A stretch of DNA of 64,000 nt from CAWCGU01 sp963795195. Lineage in GTDB: Bacteria > Actinomycetota > Thermoleophilia > Solirubrobacterales > 70-9. The notes beneath the pieces were generated by a model. That model saw only the letters and a list, made by a program, of their open reading frames with translations, was not told the DNA's origin and did not search any database. Within the stretch, counting starts at the first letter, position 1; each line of letters starts with the position of its first letter. The position numbers and the translations under genes are program-made. Below, in pieces: positions 9,894-18,760 of the stretch. Where the stretch lies: NCBI GenBank assembly GCA_963795195.1, contig CAWCGU010000006.1, positions 2,418,001-2,482,000 on the forward strand, read 5' to 3'.

Positions 9894-11105
9894 TCAGCCC
9901 TCGCGGGAGCCAGGCGAGAAGCTGACCGGCATCGCGGTCAGCGAGTTCGCCCAGGCCGATCGCAGCCGAACCGGGGGACCGCCGAGCGTCAGATCCGGCA
10001 TGCGGCGTGCGAGCTCCTCGAAGATGACGCGAAGTTCGAGCTTGGCGAGACCCGCACCGAGGCAGAAATGACGGCCGCCGCCGCCGAAGGCCTTGTGCGC
10101 CTGCTCGGAACGGGTGACGTTGAAGCGCTGGGGGTCTTCGTAAACGGATTCATCGCGCGACGATGACGTGTACCAGATCATCACCCTGTCGCCTTCGGCG
10201 ATTGCTTGGCCGTCGACATCGGTGTCGTGGGTTGCTGTCCGGCAGAAGTAGTTGACCACCGAGGTGTAACGGAGGATTTCCTCCACGGCCGTCTCAATCA
10301 GGCTCGAATCCGCACAAAGCAGTTCCCACTGCTCAGGGTGCTCGAGCAGCGCCAGCATTCCCGTCGCCGTCGTGTTGCGCGTCGTGTCGTTGCCGGCAAA
10401 GACGAGCAGGCCGAAGAAGACGAGGATCTCACTGTCGTCGAGGCGTTCGCCGTCGACCTCGGCCGCGCGCAGCCTCGTCACAAGGCTGTCCTCGCCGGAC
10501 TCGACCTGTCGCTGGATCTGCTCGTGCAGGTACGCCGCCATCTCGCCGAAGGTCTCCAGCGCCGCCGCCGACTCGGAGGAAAGCTGGGCGGCTTCAATCT
10601 GCTCGCTCCACTCATAGAGGCGCGGGATGTCCTCGTCAGGGACGCCCATCAGCTCGGCCAGCATCCCCAGCGGAACGGGTACGGCGATGTCGGTGACGAA
10701 GTCGCAGGCCCCGGTTTCGATGACCGCGTCGATCACGCGCGTGACGCGCGCCCGCACCGCATCCTCCATCTGGCGCACGGTGTTGGGAACGAAGGCGCTC
10801 TGCAGGATCTTGCGGTACTTGGTGTGCTCGGGTGGGTCCTTGAAGAGCAGCAGATTGCGACTCAGGTCCAGCGGCACGACCAGGTTGGGGTCGAGGAAGA
10901 TCCCGGCTCGGTGCGAGGAGAACGTGTCGGTGTCGCGGCTGACCGCCGAGACGTCGGCGTGCCGGGTCAACGACCAGAACCCGTCGCCCTCCGGCAGCAG
11001 ATTCCACCTGACCGGGGCCTCGGCTCGCATCCGGGCAAACAGCTCATGAGGAGGCCCGTCAGCGAACAGCTCGGGATCCATCAGGTTGACCGTGGCGAGG
11101 TCCAC
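9894..11105 (-). CDS. Cytochrome P450 (CYP125/CYP142/CYP124-like)
   Basis: The 403-residue protein has the heme-thiolate motif FGGGGRHFCLG near residue 340, an I-helix oxygen-binding segment (FAGNDTTRNT) and ExxR-type K-helix residues. The length is standard for soluble bacterial P450s. The N-terminal style (DLATVNLMDPELFADGPPHE) resembles actinobacterial P450s that hydroxylate sterol side chains or branched lipids; this is family resemblance, not proof of substrate. It uses electrons from a ferredoxin and reductase not seen here. It is read leftward from a GTG that looks leaderless, and a dyad operator overlaps its -35 region. It ends tail-to-tail with the BVMO gene, so the two may share substrates but are not one operon. 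Confidence 0.9.
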   Translation of the reverse strand: MDLATVNLMDPELFADGPPHELFARMRAEAPVRWNLLPEGDGFWSLTRHADVSAVSRDTDTFSSHRAGIFLDPNLVVPLDLSRNLLLFKDPPEHTKYRKILQSAFVPNTVRQMEDAVRARVTRVIDAVIETGACDFVTDIAVPVPLGMLAELMGVPDEDIPRLYEWSEQIEAAQLSSESAAALETFGEMAAYLHEQIQRQVESGEDSLVTRLRAAEVDGERLDDSEILVFFGLLVFAGNDTTRNTTATGMLALLEHPEQWELLCADSSLIETAVEEILRYTSVVNYFCRTATHDTDVDGQAIAEGDRVMIWYTSSSRDESVYEDPQRFNVTRSEQAHKAFGGGGRHFCLGAGLAKLELRVIFEELARRMPDLTLGGPPVRLRSAWANSLTAMPVSFSPGSREG

Positions 11106-11111
11106 CTGGGG

Positions 11112-11140
11112 AGTGTATCAGTTATTAATCGTACGGTTAA
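11112..11140 (-). promoter_or_regulatory. Leaderless promoter of the P450 gene
   Basis: Read leftward: TTAACC (11135-11140), a 17-nt spacer and TACACT (11112-11117), 6 nt before the GTG. Spacing is ideal for a transcript starting at the codon. Confidence 0.6.
11125..11140. promoter_or_regulatory. Dyad operator over the P450 promoter
   Basis: TTAATCGTACGGTTAA is a palindrome at 14 of 16 positions. It covers the -35 box and part of the spacer, so a dimeric repressor (TetR-like size) bound there would block the P450 promoter. The regulator is not identified. Confidence 0.5.
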
Positions 11141-11150
11141 GAACGCGCAC

Positions 11151-12686
11151 TCAGTAGGCCCCGCGCCCGGCAGCCACGGCACCCACCGTACGGATCAGGA
11201 TCCTCGCGTCCTCGGCCAGCGACAAGTTCATCGCGTAGGAGTAGTCCAGCCGGACCATGTCGTCGAAGCCGATGTCGCTGCGGCCGTGAACCTGCCAGGG
11301 GCCGGTGATCCCAGGGCGCAGGCGCTCGCGTTCGGAGTAGTGGTCGCTGACTGCTCCCGCCTCGGCGGGGATCAGCGGTCTGGGGCCCACCAGGCTCATC
11401 CGGCCGCTGAGCACGTTGAAAAGTTGTGGCAGCTCGTCGATCGACCAGCGCCGCAGACCTGCGCCGACGCGGGTGATCCGGGGATCGCGGGGTATTTTGA
11501 ACATGCGGCCGTGCTGCCCGTTGCTGTGCATGTTGAGCTCGTCGATCTCCGGCTTTCGCCGGTCGGCGTCGGCCACCATCGTGCGGAACTTGAGCATTCC
11601 GAACGCCCAGCCATCACGACCGATCCGCTTCTGGCGGAAGAACACCGGGCCCGGGGAGTCGAGCTTGATGCGGACCGCGCAGTAGGCGAGCAGGGGGGAG
11701 AGGACCAGCAACGCCGCGGCGGCGAAAACGATGTCGATCGCGCGCTTGGCAGAGTACGCGACTCGCTGGGGGCGCACGGGGGAGACGGTCAGGATCGGCA
11801 GGCCCTCCACGTAGTGCAGAACCGAAGTCGACGACCAGCCGTCCGGCTGCGCCGAGACGAGATCCACGGCGATGCGGTTGCCGATCAGACCGCGAACGAG
11901 GGCGCTGCGTTCCTCCATATCCGTAGGGGCGGTGGCCATGATCACGCGGTGAGCGCCAAGCTCTTCGACCAGCCGCTCGATTCTCCCAAGCAGGTTCGCC
12001 GCCGGCGCCGCCGAGCTTTCAGTGCCCGCAGCGGCCACACGCTTGGCAGCCAGATCGGGGTCGTAGCGTGTCCGTGAGCCGCGCGGCATCGGGTCGAGCT
12101 TGGCAACGCCGGCGACCTCGAGGCCGTACTCGTGATGGCGGGAGATTCGGCGCACGACCCGGGCGACATCCCGGTCCGCGCCGAGCACGAGGACTCGCTG
12201 CCGATACCACTCGCGACTGACCACGAGGTGTCGCGCCAGTGCTCTGCCGCTGAGCACGGTCGCCGTAGAGATCAGCCAGAGCACAACCAGCCGCCCGATC
12301 TCGACCGGCGCGGAGCTCGTCACGTCGAGCGCCAGCAACAGGAGCCACGACCAGGCGGTCGCCACGAGCAGGGTGCGGCCGACCTCGTCGGCGATCGAGT
12401 GATTCAGCCGTCGTTCCGGAAGGCGGTAGAGGCCGAGGGGGCTGGCGATCAGCGCCCAGAGCGGTACACAGACGATGATCGCGATGGCACTGACGCCGGA
12501 AAGCACGCCGTAGGCGATCTGCACGATCAGGGCGGCGCTCAGCACCCCGACCAGATCGGCCGCCAGCAGCACCGAGCGCAGCGTCTGGCCGCGAACGTCG
12601 CCGTGGTGCGGCTCGGCGCGATTCGCGCTCCTAAGCTCGCTGCGAGACCCGTCGACGACGAGTGCTGGGCGTGAAACCGTGGCCAT
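11151..12686 (-). CDS. Exopolysaccharide polyprenyl glycosylphosphotransferase (WbaP/CpsE type)
   Basis: The 511-residue enzyme transfers a sugar-1-phosphate from a nucleotide sugar to undecaprenyl phosphate, the first step of a surface polysaccharide. The N-terminal half holds about four membrane helices and a CoA-binding-like Rossmann region (VLGADRDVARVVRRISRH). The C-terminal ~190 residues are the bacterial sugar transferase domain: KRAIDIVFAAAALLVLSPLL, SPGPVFFRQKRIGRDG, KFRTM, SIDELPQLFNVL and LVGPRP are all present. I chose the ATG at 12686, which has a GGTGA site 5 nt upstream; an in-frame ATG at 12749 would add 21 residues. No other polysaccharide genes are adjacent, so the final product is unknown. 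Confidence 0.9.
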   Translation of the reverse strand: MATVSRPALVVDGSRSELRSANRAEPHHGDVRGQTLRSVLLAADLVGVLSAALIVQIAYGVLSGVSAIAIIVCVPLWALIASPLGLYRLPERRLNHSIADEVGRTLLVATAWSWLLLLALDVTSSAPVEIGRLVVLWLISTATVLSGRALARHLVVSREWYRQRVLVLGADRDVARVVRRISRHHEYGLEVAGVAKLDPMPRGSRTRYDPDLAAKRVAAAGTESSAAPAANLLGRIERLVEELGAHRVIMATAPTDMEERSALVRGLIGNRIAVDLVSAQPDGWSSTSVLHYVEGLPILTVSPVRPQRVAYSAKRAIDIVFAAAALLVLSPLLAYCAVRIKLDSPGPVFFRQKRIGRDGWAFGMLKFRTMVADADRRKPEIDELNMHSNGQHGRMFKIPRDPRITRVGAGLRRWSIDELPQLFNVLSGRMSLVGPRPLIPAEAGAVSDHYSERERLRPGITGPWQVHGRSDIGFDDMVRLDYSYAMNLSLAEDARILIRTVGAVAAGRGAY

Positions 12687-12761
12687 GTATTCACCATCGG
12701 ATGATTTTCTCCGGCCCTTGAGCACGCACCATCCGGCGCCAGCGGGCATGATCTCGGTCCC

Positions 12762-13835
12762 TTGGCCCTCTCACTGATCACCGGATTCCCTGGATTCATC
12801 GGCCGCCGGCTGACAGGGCGACTGCTTGCGGGTGACCCAGACCTCCGGCTTGCAGCCCTCGTGGAGCCGCGCATGCTCGAGGCCGCCCGGTCGGCCGCCG
12901 AGGAACTCGACGCCGATCGCATCGAGCTGATCCCGAGTGACATCGGTGAGCGCCGGCTCGGGCTGGGCGAAGACGTCTACGAGCGCCTGCGCTCCGAGGT
13001 GCGGCAGGTCTTCCACCTTGCTGCGATCTACAACCTGGCCGTGCCGCTTGAGATCGCGCAGCGGGTCAACGTCGACGGCACCGGAAACATCGTCGAGCTC
13101 TGCGCCGCTGCCGAGAGCCTCGAGCGCCACGTCTACATCAGCACCGCGTATGTCGCCGGACGTCGCACCGGCACGGTCTACGAGCATGAGCTCGTCCTCG
13201 GCCAGGACTTCAAGAATCACTACGAGTCGACCAAGTTCCAGGCCGAGGTCTGGGTGCGCGAGTCGATGTCGCAGGTACCGACGACGATTCTGCGCCCCGC
13301 GATCGTGGTCGGCGATTCGAAGACCGGGGAGACCCAGAAGTTCGACGGCCCCTACTTCATCCTGCGCGTCATCGCCGAGGCCGCAAAGCACAATCAGCCC
13401 CCTCCCAACTTCGGGCGCTCGGACGCGCCGTTCAACGCGGTCCCGGTTGACTACGTCGTCGAAGCGATAGCCGCCGCGGCGTCTGATCCCGCGACGAGCG
13501 GCGAGACACTGCACCTCGTCGACACGGACCCGCTCAGCGCCCGTGAGCTGACCGAGGCGTTGTCGATGGCCTACTCCGGGCGCCTGCCGAGGGGCCGCCT
13601 GGCGCCCTCGGTGGTCGCGACCTCGATGCGGCTGCCCGCGATGCGCAGCCGCTTCGGCGGCGCGCCCCGCGAGTCGATCGCCTACCTCAACCATCCCGTG
13701 CGCTTCGATACCCGCCGCGCCACCGAGCTGTTGTCTCCCCACGGGCTCGCTCCGCCCGGGTTTCGCAGCTACGTCGAGCCGATGGTCGAGTTCTTCCGGG
13801 CTCATGAGGATGACCCGGCCCTTGTGCCGGGGTAG
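12762..13835 (+). CDS. SDR/thioester-reductase-like NAD(P)-dependent oxidoreductase
   Basis: The 357-residue protein begins LITGFPGFIGRRL, an extended-SDR Rossmann nucleotide motif. It has FHLAAIYNL near residue 87 and the catalytic pair YESTK near residue 155. The PAIVVGDSKTG segment is typical of the NAD_binding_4 (male-sterility/thioester reductase) branch, which reduces fatty acyl thioesters or acts on related lipids. The exact reaction is not determined by sequence. The start is TTG, with no ATG or GTG giving a complete Rossmann fold. It is divergent from the glycosylphosphotransferase and 23 bp before the dehydrogenase gene mmsA, with which it may be transcribed. Confidence 0.8.
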   Translation: MALSLITGFPGFIGRRLTGRLLAGDPDLRLAALVEPRMLEAARSAAEELDADRIELIPSDIGERRLGLGEDVYERLRSEVRQVFHLAAIYNLAVPLEIAQRVNVDGTGNIVELCAAAESLERHVYISTAYVAGRRTGTVYEHELVLGQDFKNHYESTKFQAEVWVRESMSQVPTTILRPAIVVGDSKTGETQKFDGPYFILRVIAEAAKHNQPPPNFGRSDAPFNAVPVDYVVEAIAAAASDPATSGETLHLVDTDPLSARELTEALSMAYSGRLPRGRLAPSVVATSMRLPAMRSRFGGAPRESIAYLNHPVRFDTRRATELLSPHGLAPPGFRSYVEPMVEFFRAHEDDPALVPG

Positions 13836-13858
13836 GCGCTTCTGCTGGAATACAGAAC

Positions 13859-15355
13859 ATGACCTTCGCCGAATCCGAAGCGCCGGCTCATCTGGAGACC
13901 GCGGAGGTCGCCACCCTGCGCAACTACGTCGACGGAGCCTGGGTCGAGGCCGGCGCTGCCGAGACGCTCGATGATCGCGATCCAGCCAGCGGCGAGCTGG
14001 CCGCTCGAGTGCCGCTTTCGAACGCGTCCGACGTCGAGGCGGCTGCAAGGGCCGCCACCGAGGCGCAGCCTTCGTGGCGAGCGACTTCGCCGCAGGCGCG
14101 CGGCGGAGCCCTGATCGCGCTTCGCGAAGCCCTGGCCGCACGCCGGTCCGATCTGGCGGCTCTGGTCACAGCCGACATGGGTAAGACCCTCGCTGACGCC
14201 GACGCCGAGGTCGGCAGGGGGATCGAATCCGTCGAATCCGCGATCGCGGCGCCGCACCTGCTCAAGGGAGAGAACCTCGAGGGTGTCGCCCGCGGGGTCG
14301 ATGTCGAGATGGTCCGCCAGCCGGTCGGGGTTGTCGCCGCGATCACCCCGTTCAACTTCCCGGCGATGATCCCGCTCTGGTTCCTGCCCTTCGCGATCGC
14401 GACCGGGAACACGTTCATCCTCAAGCCGTCGGAGCGAGACCCGCGGCCCTCCGAGCTGATCTTCGAGCTGATCGACGAGATCGACGAGATTCCGACCGGG
14501 GTTTGCAACCTCGTCCACGGCGGGCGCGAGGCCGTCGAGGCGATCTGGAGCGAGCCGCGGATCGATGCGATCTCCTTTGTGGGTCAGGCCTCGACCGCGC
14601 GTCTGATCGCGACAGAAGGCGCGCAGCACGGCAAGCGCGTGCAGGCCCTCGGGGGCGCCAAGAACGCGATGGTCGTGATGCCGGACGCCGAACCCGGGCT
14701 GATGGTCAAGGGGGTGCTGAGCTCGGGCTTCGGTGCGGCCGGTCAGCGCTGTCTCGCCGGATCGCTGCTGGTCCTGGTCGGCTCGGCCGGTGAACAGGCC
14801 GAATCCCTGGAGCGGATCGTCGCCGGAGCCCGCCAGCTTCGAGTCGGCTCCGGCGCGGATCCGACGACCGACGTATGCCCACTGGTCGGCCCTGACGCAC
14901 GCACGCGGGTCGAGGCCGAGATCGAGCAGGCGCTCGCCGACGGGGCCGAGCTGGTTCTGGATGGACGCGGTGACGGCGGGCCCGGCGGCGCGGAGGTGGG
15001 CCCGACGATCATCGACAACGCCCCGCCCGAGTCACGGGCCGTGCGCGAAGAGCTGTTCGGGCCTGTCTTGACCGTGCTGCGGGCGTCTGACCTGGAGGGA
15101 GCGATCGAGCTCGTCAACGACTCCCGGTACGGCAACGCCTCGGTGATCTTCACCTCGTCGGGCGAGGCGGCGCGTGAGTACCGCTACAGCGTCGCCGCCG
15201 GGATGGTCGGCGTCAACGTCGGCGTCGCCGCGCCGGTGGCCTGGTTCCCGTTCTCCGGCTGGAAGGCATCGATTGACGGTGATCTCCACGCCAACGGTCG
15301 CGACGCGGTCGAGTTCTACACCCGCAAGAAGGTCGTGACGAGCCGCTGGTCGTAG
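13859..15355 (+). CDS. mmsA: Methylmalonate-semialdehyde dehydrogenase (CoA-acylating)
   Basis: This 498-residue aldehyde dehydrogenase family member carries the substrate/cofactor motif ITPFNFPAMIPLWFLP, KPSERDP, and the catalytic cysteine in GQRCLAG near residue 298. Absence of the usual general-base Glu (replaced within the LGGAKNAMVV region) and the NFPAM motif are features of the CoA-acylating MMSDH branch. These enzymes convert methylmalonate or malonate semialdehyde to propionyl-CoA or acetyl-CoA, in valine, beta-alanine or inositol breakdown. Two ATP-independent half reactions use NAD and CoA. The ATG at 13859 is well placed 23 bp after the SDR gene. In this setting it could feed propionyl-CoA carbon. 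Confidence 0.88.
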   Translation: MTFAESEAPAHLETAEVATLRNYVDGAWVEAGAAETLDDRDPASGELAARVPLSNASDVEAAARAATEAQPSWRATSPQARGGALIALREALAARRSDLAALVTADMGKTLADADAEVGRGIESVESAIAAPHLLKGENLEGVARGVDVEMVRQPVGVVAAITPFNFPAMIPLWFLPFAIATGNTFILKPSERDPRPSELIFELIDEIDEIPTGVCNLVHGGREAVEAIWSEPRIDAISFVGQASTARLIATEGAQHGKRVQALGGAKNAMVVMPDAEPGLMVKGVLSSGFGAAGQRCLAGSLLVLVGSAGEQAESLERIVAGARQLRVGSGADPTTDVCPLVGPDARTRVEAEIEQALADGAELVLDGRGDGGPGGAEVGPTIIDNAPPESRAVREELFGPVLTVLRASDLEGAIELVNDSRYGNASVIFTSSGEAAREYRYSVAAGMVGVNVGVAAPVAWFPFSGWKASIDGDLHANGRDAVEFYTRKKVVTSRWS

Positions 15356-15374
15356 GGCGAAGTCTCGCCTCCCG

Positions 15375-15380
15375 TATCGT
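15375..15380 (+). promoter_or_regulatory. -10 box of the pepF-like gene
   Basis: TATCGT ends 9 nt before the ATG and there is no Shine-Dalgarno sequence in the 34-bp gap, so the leader would be at most a few bases. Confidence 0.4.
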
Positions 15381-15389
15381 TCCCGCCTC

Positions 15390-17186
15390 ATGAGTGCAAC
15401 CCCTGAGACGGCAGCGCCCGACGCGCTCGAGGACGCCCGCTGGGATCTCGAACCCCTGGTCGGCGGCAAGGGCGCGGGCGGTGTCCCACAGCTGCTCGCC
15501 GAGGCGCAGACCCGTGCTGACGCTTTTGCGGTGGCTCACAGAGGCAACGTCGCTGAGCTCGATGCCGGATCACTCGCAGCGGCGATGCGCGAGCTCGAGG
15601 CGATCCACGACCTCGGCGCCCGGGCCGGCTACTACGCGATGCTGAGCTTCACGGTCGACACCACCGATCCGGAGCGCGGGGCGCTCCTGCAGCGAGCCCA
15701 GGAGCTCGAGGCGGGCATCGAGACCGCGCTGCTCTTTTTCAACCTGGAGTGGAACGAGCTGGCCTCCGAGCGCGCCGAGGAGCTGCTGGCGGCCGACGAG
15801 CTGGCCTTCTGCGCGCACTACCTGAGGATGCTGCGCCGCTACCTGCCGCACCAGCTGAGCGAGCCTGAGGAAAAGGTCGTCACCGAGCTCGACGTGACCG
15901 GCAGCTCCGCCTTCCGGCGGCTCTTCACGGAGCAGATTTCGGCACTGACCGTGGAGCTTTCCGACCGCGACGAGCCGGCGGGTTTCGAGGAGGCGCTCAG
16001 CCGCATGCAGTCGCCCGACCGCGAGCAGCGGGCCGATGCGGCGGCCGGGATCACCGCGGCGCTCGAGCCGGGGCTGCGGACCCGCGCCTACATCTTCAAC
16101 ACCCTTCTCCAGGACAAATCGACGAAGGACCGGTTGCGCACGTACGATCACTGGCTGGCGGCTCGCAACCTCGCCAATGAAGCCTCGGACGAGTCGGTGG
16201 CGGCGCTGATCGACGCGGTCGTGGGCCGCTACGAGCTGGCACGGCGCTGGTACCGGCTCAAGGCCCGCATCCTCGGACTCGACAAGCTCGCCTACTACGA
16301 CCGCATGGCGCCTGTCGCGGAGACCGAGCGCACGCTGCCCTACCCGGAGGCCAAGGAGCTGGTGCTCGATTGCTACAGCGCCTTCTCGACCGAGCTCGGA
16401 GCCGCGGCGGGCGAGTTCTTCGACGGCAACTACATCGACGCGCCGCCGGCCCCCGGCAAGCGCGGGGGCGCCTTCTGCGCCTACGTGACGCCGTCCGCGC
16501 ACCCCTACGTGATGCTCAACTACACCTCGCGCCCGGGTGACGCATTGACGATGGCCCACGAGCTCGGCCACGGCGTCCACGCCTCGCTCGCTCGCCCGCA
16601 GGGCACCTTCCATTTCTCGACTCCCCTGACGGTCGCCGAGACAGCTTCGATCTTCGGCGAGACGATCGTGCTCGAGCGCCTGCTCTCCGAGGCGCCGGAT
16701 AATCCGGCCCGGCTCTCGCTGCTCGCTGAGTCGCTGGACGGCGCCGTCGCCGCCGTCTTCCGCCAGGTGGCGATGAACCGCTTCGAGAATCGCATCCATA
16801 CCGAGCGCCGCGAATCGGGTGAGCTCTCCCTCGACTCCTACCGCGACGCCTGGATGGCCACCCAGGCCGATCTGCTCGGCGACTCGGTCGAGCCCTCCCA
16901 AGACTACGGCTCCTGGTGGTCCTACATCCCGCACTTCATCGACACACCCGGCTACGTCTACGCCTATGCCTACGGGCACCTGCTGGCCCTGTCGGTCTAT
17001 CGCCGGTTCGAGGAGGAGGGCCCGGAATTCGTCCCCTCCTACCTGGAGCTGCTCAGGGCCGGAGGCTCGATGCCTCCCGAGGAGCTCGGCAAGATCGTCG
17101 GCGTAGATCTCACCGACCCGGATTTCTGGGACGCGGGCCTCGACCTGATCGAGCGACAGCTCGACGCGGCCGAGGCTGTTGCGTGA
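15390..17186 (+). CDS. pepF: M3 family oligoendopeptidase F
   Basis: The 598-residue cytosolic metallopeptidase has the zinc motif HELGH (in TMAHELGHGVHASLA, near residue 389) and the downstream third ligand region in the ETASIFGETIVLERL segment, where the Glu lies about 28 residues after the motif. The PYVMLNYTSRPGD segment just before it and the GYVYAYAYGHLLALSVY block near the C-terminus are hallmarks of PepF/M3B enzymes. The family cleaves short peptides of about 6-20 residues. There is no signal peptide. The ATG start is close to a TATCGT -10 box. The long antisense frame over this gene is a codon-bias artefact. Confidence 0.92.
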   Translation: MSATPETAAPDALEDARWDLEPLVGGKGAGGVPQLLAEAQTRADAFAVAHRGNVAELDAGSLAAAMRELEAIHDLGARAGYYAMLSFTVDTTDPERGALLQRAQELEAGIETALLFFNLEWNELASERAEELLAADELAFCAHYLRMLRRYLPHQLSEPEEKVVTELDVTGSSAFRRLFTEQISALTVELSDRDEPAGFEEALSRMQSPDREQRADAAAGITAALEPGLRTRAYIFNTLLQDKSTKDRLRTYDHWLAARNLANEASDESVAALIDAVVGRYELARRWYRLKARILGLDKLAYYDRMAPVAETERTLPYPEAKELVLDCYSAFSTELGAAAGEFFDGNYIDAPPAPGKRGGAFCAYVTPSAHPYVMLNYTSRPGDALTMAHELGHGVHASLARPQGTFHFSTPLTVAETASIFGETIVLERLLSEAPDNPARLSLLAESLDGAVAAVFRQVAMNRFENRIHTERRESGELSLDSYRDAWMATQADLLGDSVEPSQDYGSWWSYIPHFIDTPGYVYAYAYGHLLALSVYRRFEEEGPEFVPSYLELLRAGGSMPPEELGKIVGVDLTDPDFWDAGLDLIERQLDAAEAVA

Positions 17187-17283
17187 GCGCTGAGCAGATC
17201 TCGTCGGTACTGGGTGCGAAGCGCGACCCGGTGATGTCCTGAGCTCACGCCCCACAAAACCGAACATCGCCAAGGCCGAGAAG

Positions 17284-18249
17284 GTGCTGCCGGGACTTTG
17301 GCGGATACGCGTGCCGCTTCCCTGGCAGGCGACTCCTCACGGCAACGCCTATGCGCTTGCGGCCGGCGACGGCATTGTGCTGGTCGACACCGGCTTCGGT
17401 GGCAGCGATGGCCTGCGACAGCTCGAGTTCGGCCTCGCGCAGGCGGGCCTTCGCCTCGACCAAGTCTCGCTGATCGTGGTCACGCACTCGCACTCGGATC
17501 ACTTCGGGTGCGCTGCTTCGGTCGCCGAACGCACCGGGGCGCCGGTCTGGATCCACCCCGCCTGGGACCACATGCGACCCTGGATCGACGATCCCGGCGA
17601 GGCCCTCGACAAGCGCCTCGCAGGGGCGCGCCGCCACGGTGTGCCAGAGCCCCTGATCACCGAGATGGACGCCCTGCGCCGCGATTCGGAGACCGGCATC
17701 GACGGGATCGTCGAGGCAGCGGCTGACCTGGTCTCCGGCGTCGAGTTCGAGACCGACCTCGGCACCTGGGTGACATACGAGACGCCGGGCCACGCTCCCT
17801 CGCATGTCGTTTTCCACCAGCCCGAGCGGCGCCTGATGCTGAGTGGCGACATGATCGGCGGCAAGGTATTCCTGTACTTCGATCACGGCCACAGTCCCGA
17901 CCCGGTGGGGGAGATGCTCTGCAGCCTCGATCTGATCGAGGACGTCGACGTCGGGCTCTGCCTCGCCGGGCACGGACGACCCGTCAGGGAGTTCGCGTCC
18001 CGCGTACGCGGCTACCGGCGCGAGGTGCAGAGCCAGCTGCACGGCGTCAATCGCATCCTCTCTGACGGGCGACCTCGCACCGCCTTCGAGATCATCACCG
18101 AGGCGTTCGGCACCGACGACCCCCCAGCCGGAGCGGTCGGCTACGGCCTGGAGATGACGATGTCCTACCTGGACCATCTCGCCTTCGTCGGCGAGGTGTC
18201 GGCCGATGATCGTGGCGACGTCGTCCGCTGGGAGGCGGTCCGCCCGTGA
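17284..18249 (+). CDS. MBL-fold metallohydrolase
   Basis: The 321-residue protein has the metallo-beta-lactamase signature THSHSDHFG (residues about 65-73, HxHxDH) preceded by IVLVDTGFGG. Further metal ligands are expected in TPGHAPSHV and in LAGHGRPV. It resembles the glyoxalase II / lactonase-like MBL enzymes that hydrolyse thioesters or lactones with two zinc or iron ions; substrate is not identifiable. A C-terminal helical extension (from about residue 235) is usual for this subgroup. The GTG at 17284 is the only start codon in a sensible place; the preceding 97 bp contain no clear promoter box. No signal peptide is present. Confidence 0.82.
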   Translation: MLPGLWRIRVPLPWQATPHGNAYALAAGDGIVLVDTGFGGSDGLRQLEFGLAQAGLRLDQVSLIVVTHSHSDHFGCAASVAERTGAPVWIHPAWDHMRPWIDDPGEALDKRLAGARRHGVPEPLITEMDALRRDSETGIDGIVEAAADLVSGVEFETDLGTWVTYETPGHAPSHVVFHQPERRLMLSGDMIGGKVFLYFDHGHSPDPVGEMLCSLDLIEDVDVGLCLAGHGRPVREFASRVRGYRREVQSQLHGVNRILSDGRPRTAFEIITEAFGTDDPPAGAVGYGLEMTMSYLDHLAFVGEVSADDRGDVVRWEAVRP

Positions 18250-18352
18250 ACGCGATCGAGCATGACGTTTCGGCGCTGAGAGACAGGGTCGACTGTGGTC
18301 GTCTGTCAGTCTTGCCGTGGACCCTGCGGACTAGAAGAAGAGGAGTTGATTG

Positions 18353-18754
18353 ATGCTTTTCGGTCAAGAACACGTGGACCGCTACCGCGAGACCGGCGGC
18401 GAGGAAGGTCACGACTGGCAGGGCAGCACAGTCCTGATCCTGACGACGACCGGCCGGCGCTCCGGTGAGCCCCGCGATACGCCACTGATCTACGGGACGC
18501 ACGGCGACGACTACATGATCGTCGCGTCGAAAGGCGGCTACGACCACCCGCCGGCCTGGTACCTGAACCTGACCGAGAACCCTGAGGTCGAGCTGCAGGT
18601 CAAGGCAGACCGCTTCAAGGCCACAGCTCGTACGGCGACCTCCGAGGAGAAGCCTGAGCTCTGGCAGTTGATGACCGAGCGCTGGCCCGCCTACGACGAC
18701 TACCAGAAGAACACCGAGCGGGAGATTCCGGTCGTCGTGCTCAGCCGGGCGTAG
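18353..18754 (+). CDS. Nitroreductase/deazaflavin (F420)-dependent oxidoreductase, DDN family
   Basis: The 133-residue protein has the split-barrel signature of the DDN family: VLILTTTGRRSGEPRDTPLIY followed by VASKGGYDHPPAWYLNL and then NPEVELQVK. Members bind F420 or quinones and reduce nitro compounds, quinones or fatty acids. The GG..PPAWYLNL segment is the usual cofactor-binding region. F420 use is inferred from the family and would fit an actinobacterium. The ATG at 18353 has AGGAG seven bases upstream and is preferred over the overlapping TTG. The gene stands alone, tail-to-tail with the glyoxalase gene 6 bp away. Confidence 0.85.
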   Translation: MLFGQEHVDRYRETGGEEGHDWQGSTVLILTTTGRRSGEPRDTPLIYGTHGDDYMIVASKGGYDHPPAWYLNLTENPEVELQVKADRFKATARTATSEEKPELWQLMTERWPAYDDYQKNTEREIPVVVLSRA

Positions 18755-18760
18755 GCGCGT

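Noticed and set aside
10206..12077. 623-codon plus-strand open frame
   Set aside because: Antisense shadow of the P450 and glycosylphosphotransferase genes; no recognisable domain or start signal.
15570..17273. 567-codon minus-strand open frame over pepF
   Set aside because: Shadow of a gene with a complete HELGH peptidase domain; low-complexity translation.
17187..17283. Extra small gene between pepF and the MBL gene
   Set aside because: No ribosome site, promoter box or protein-like frame was seen in these 97 bases.
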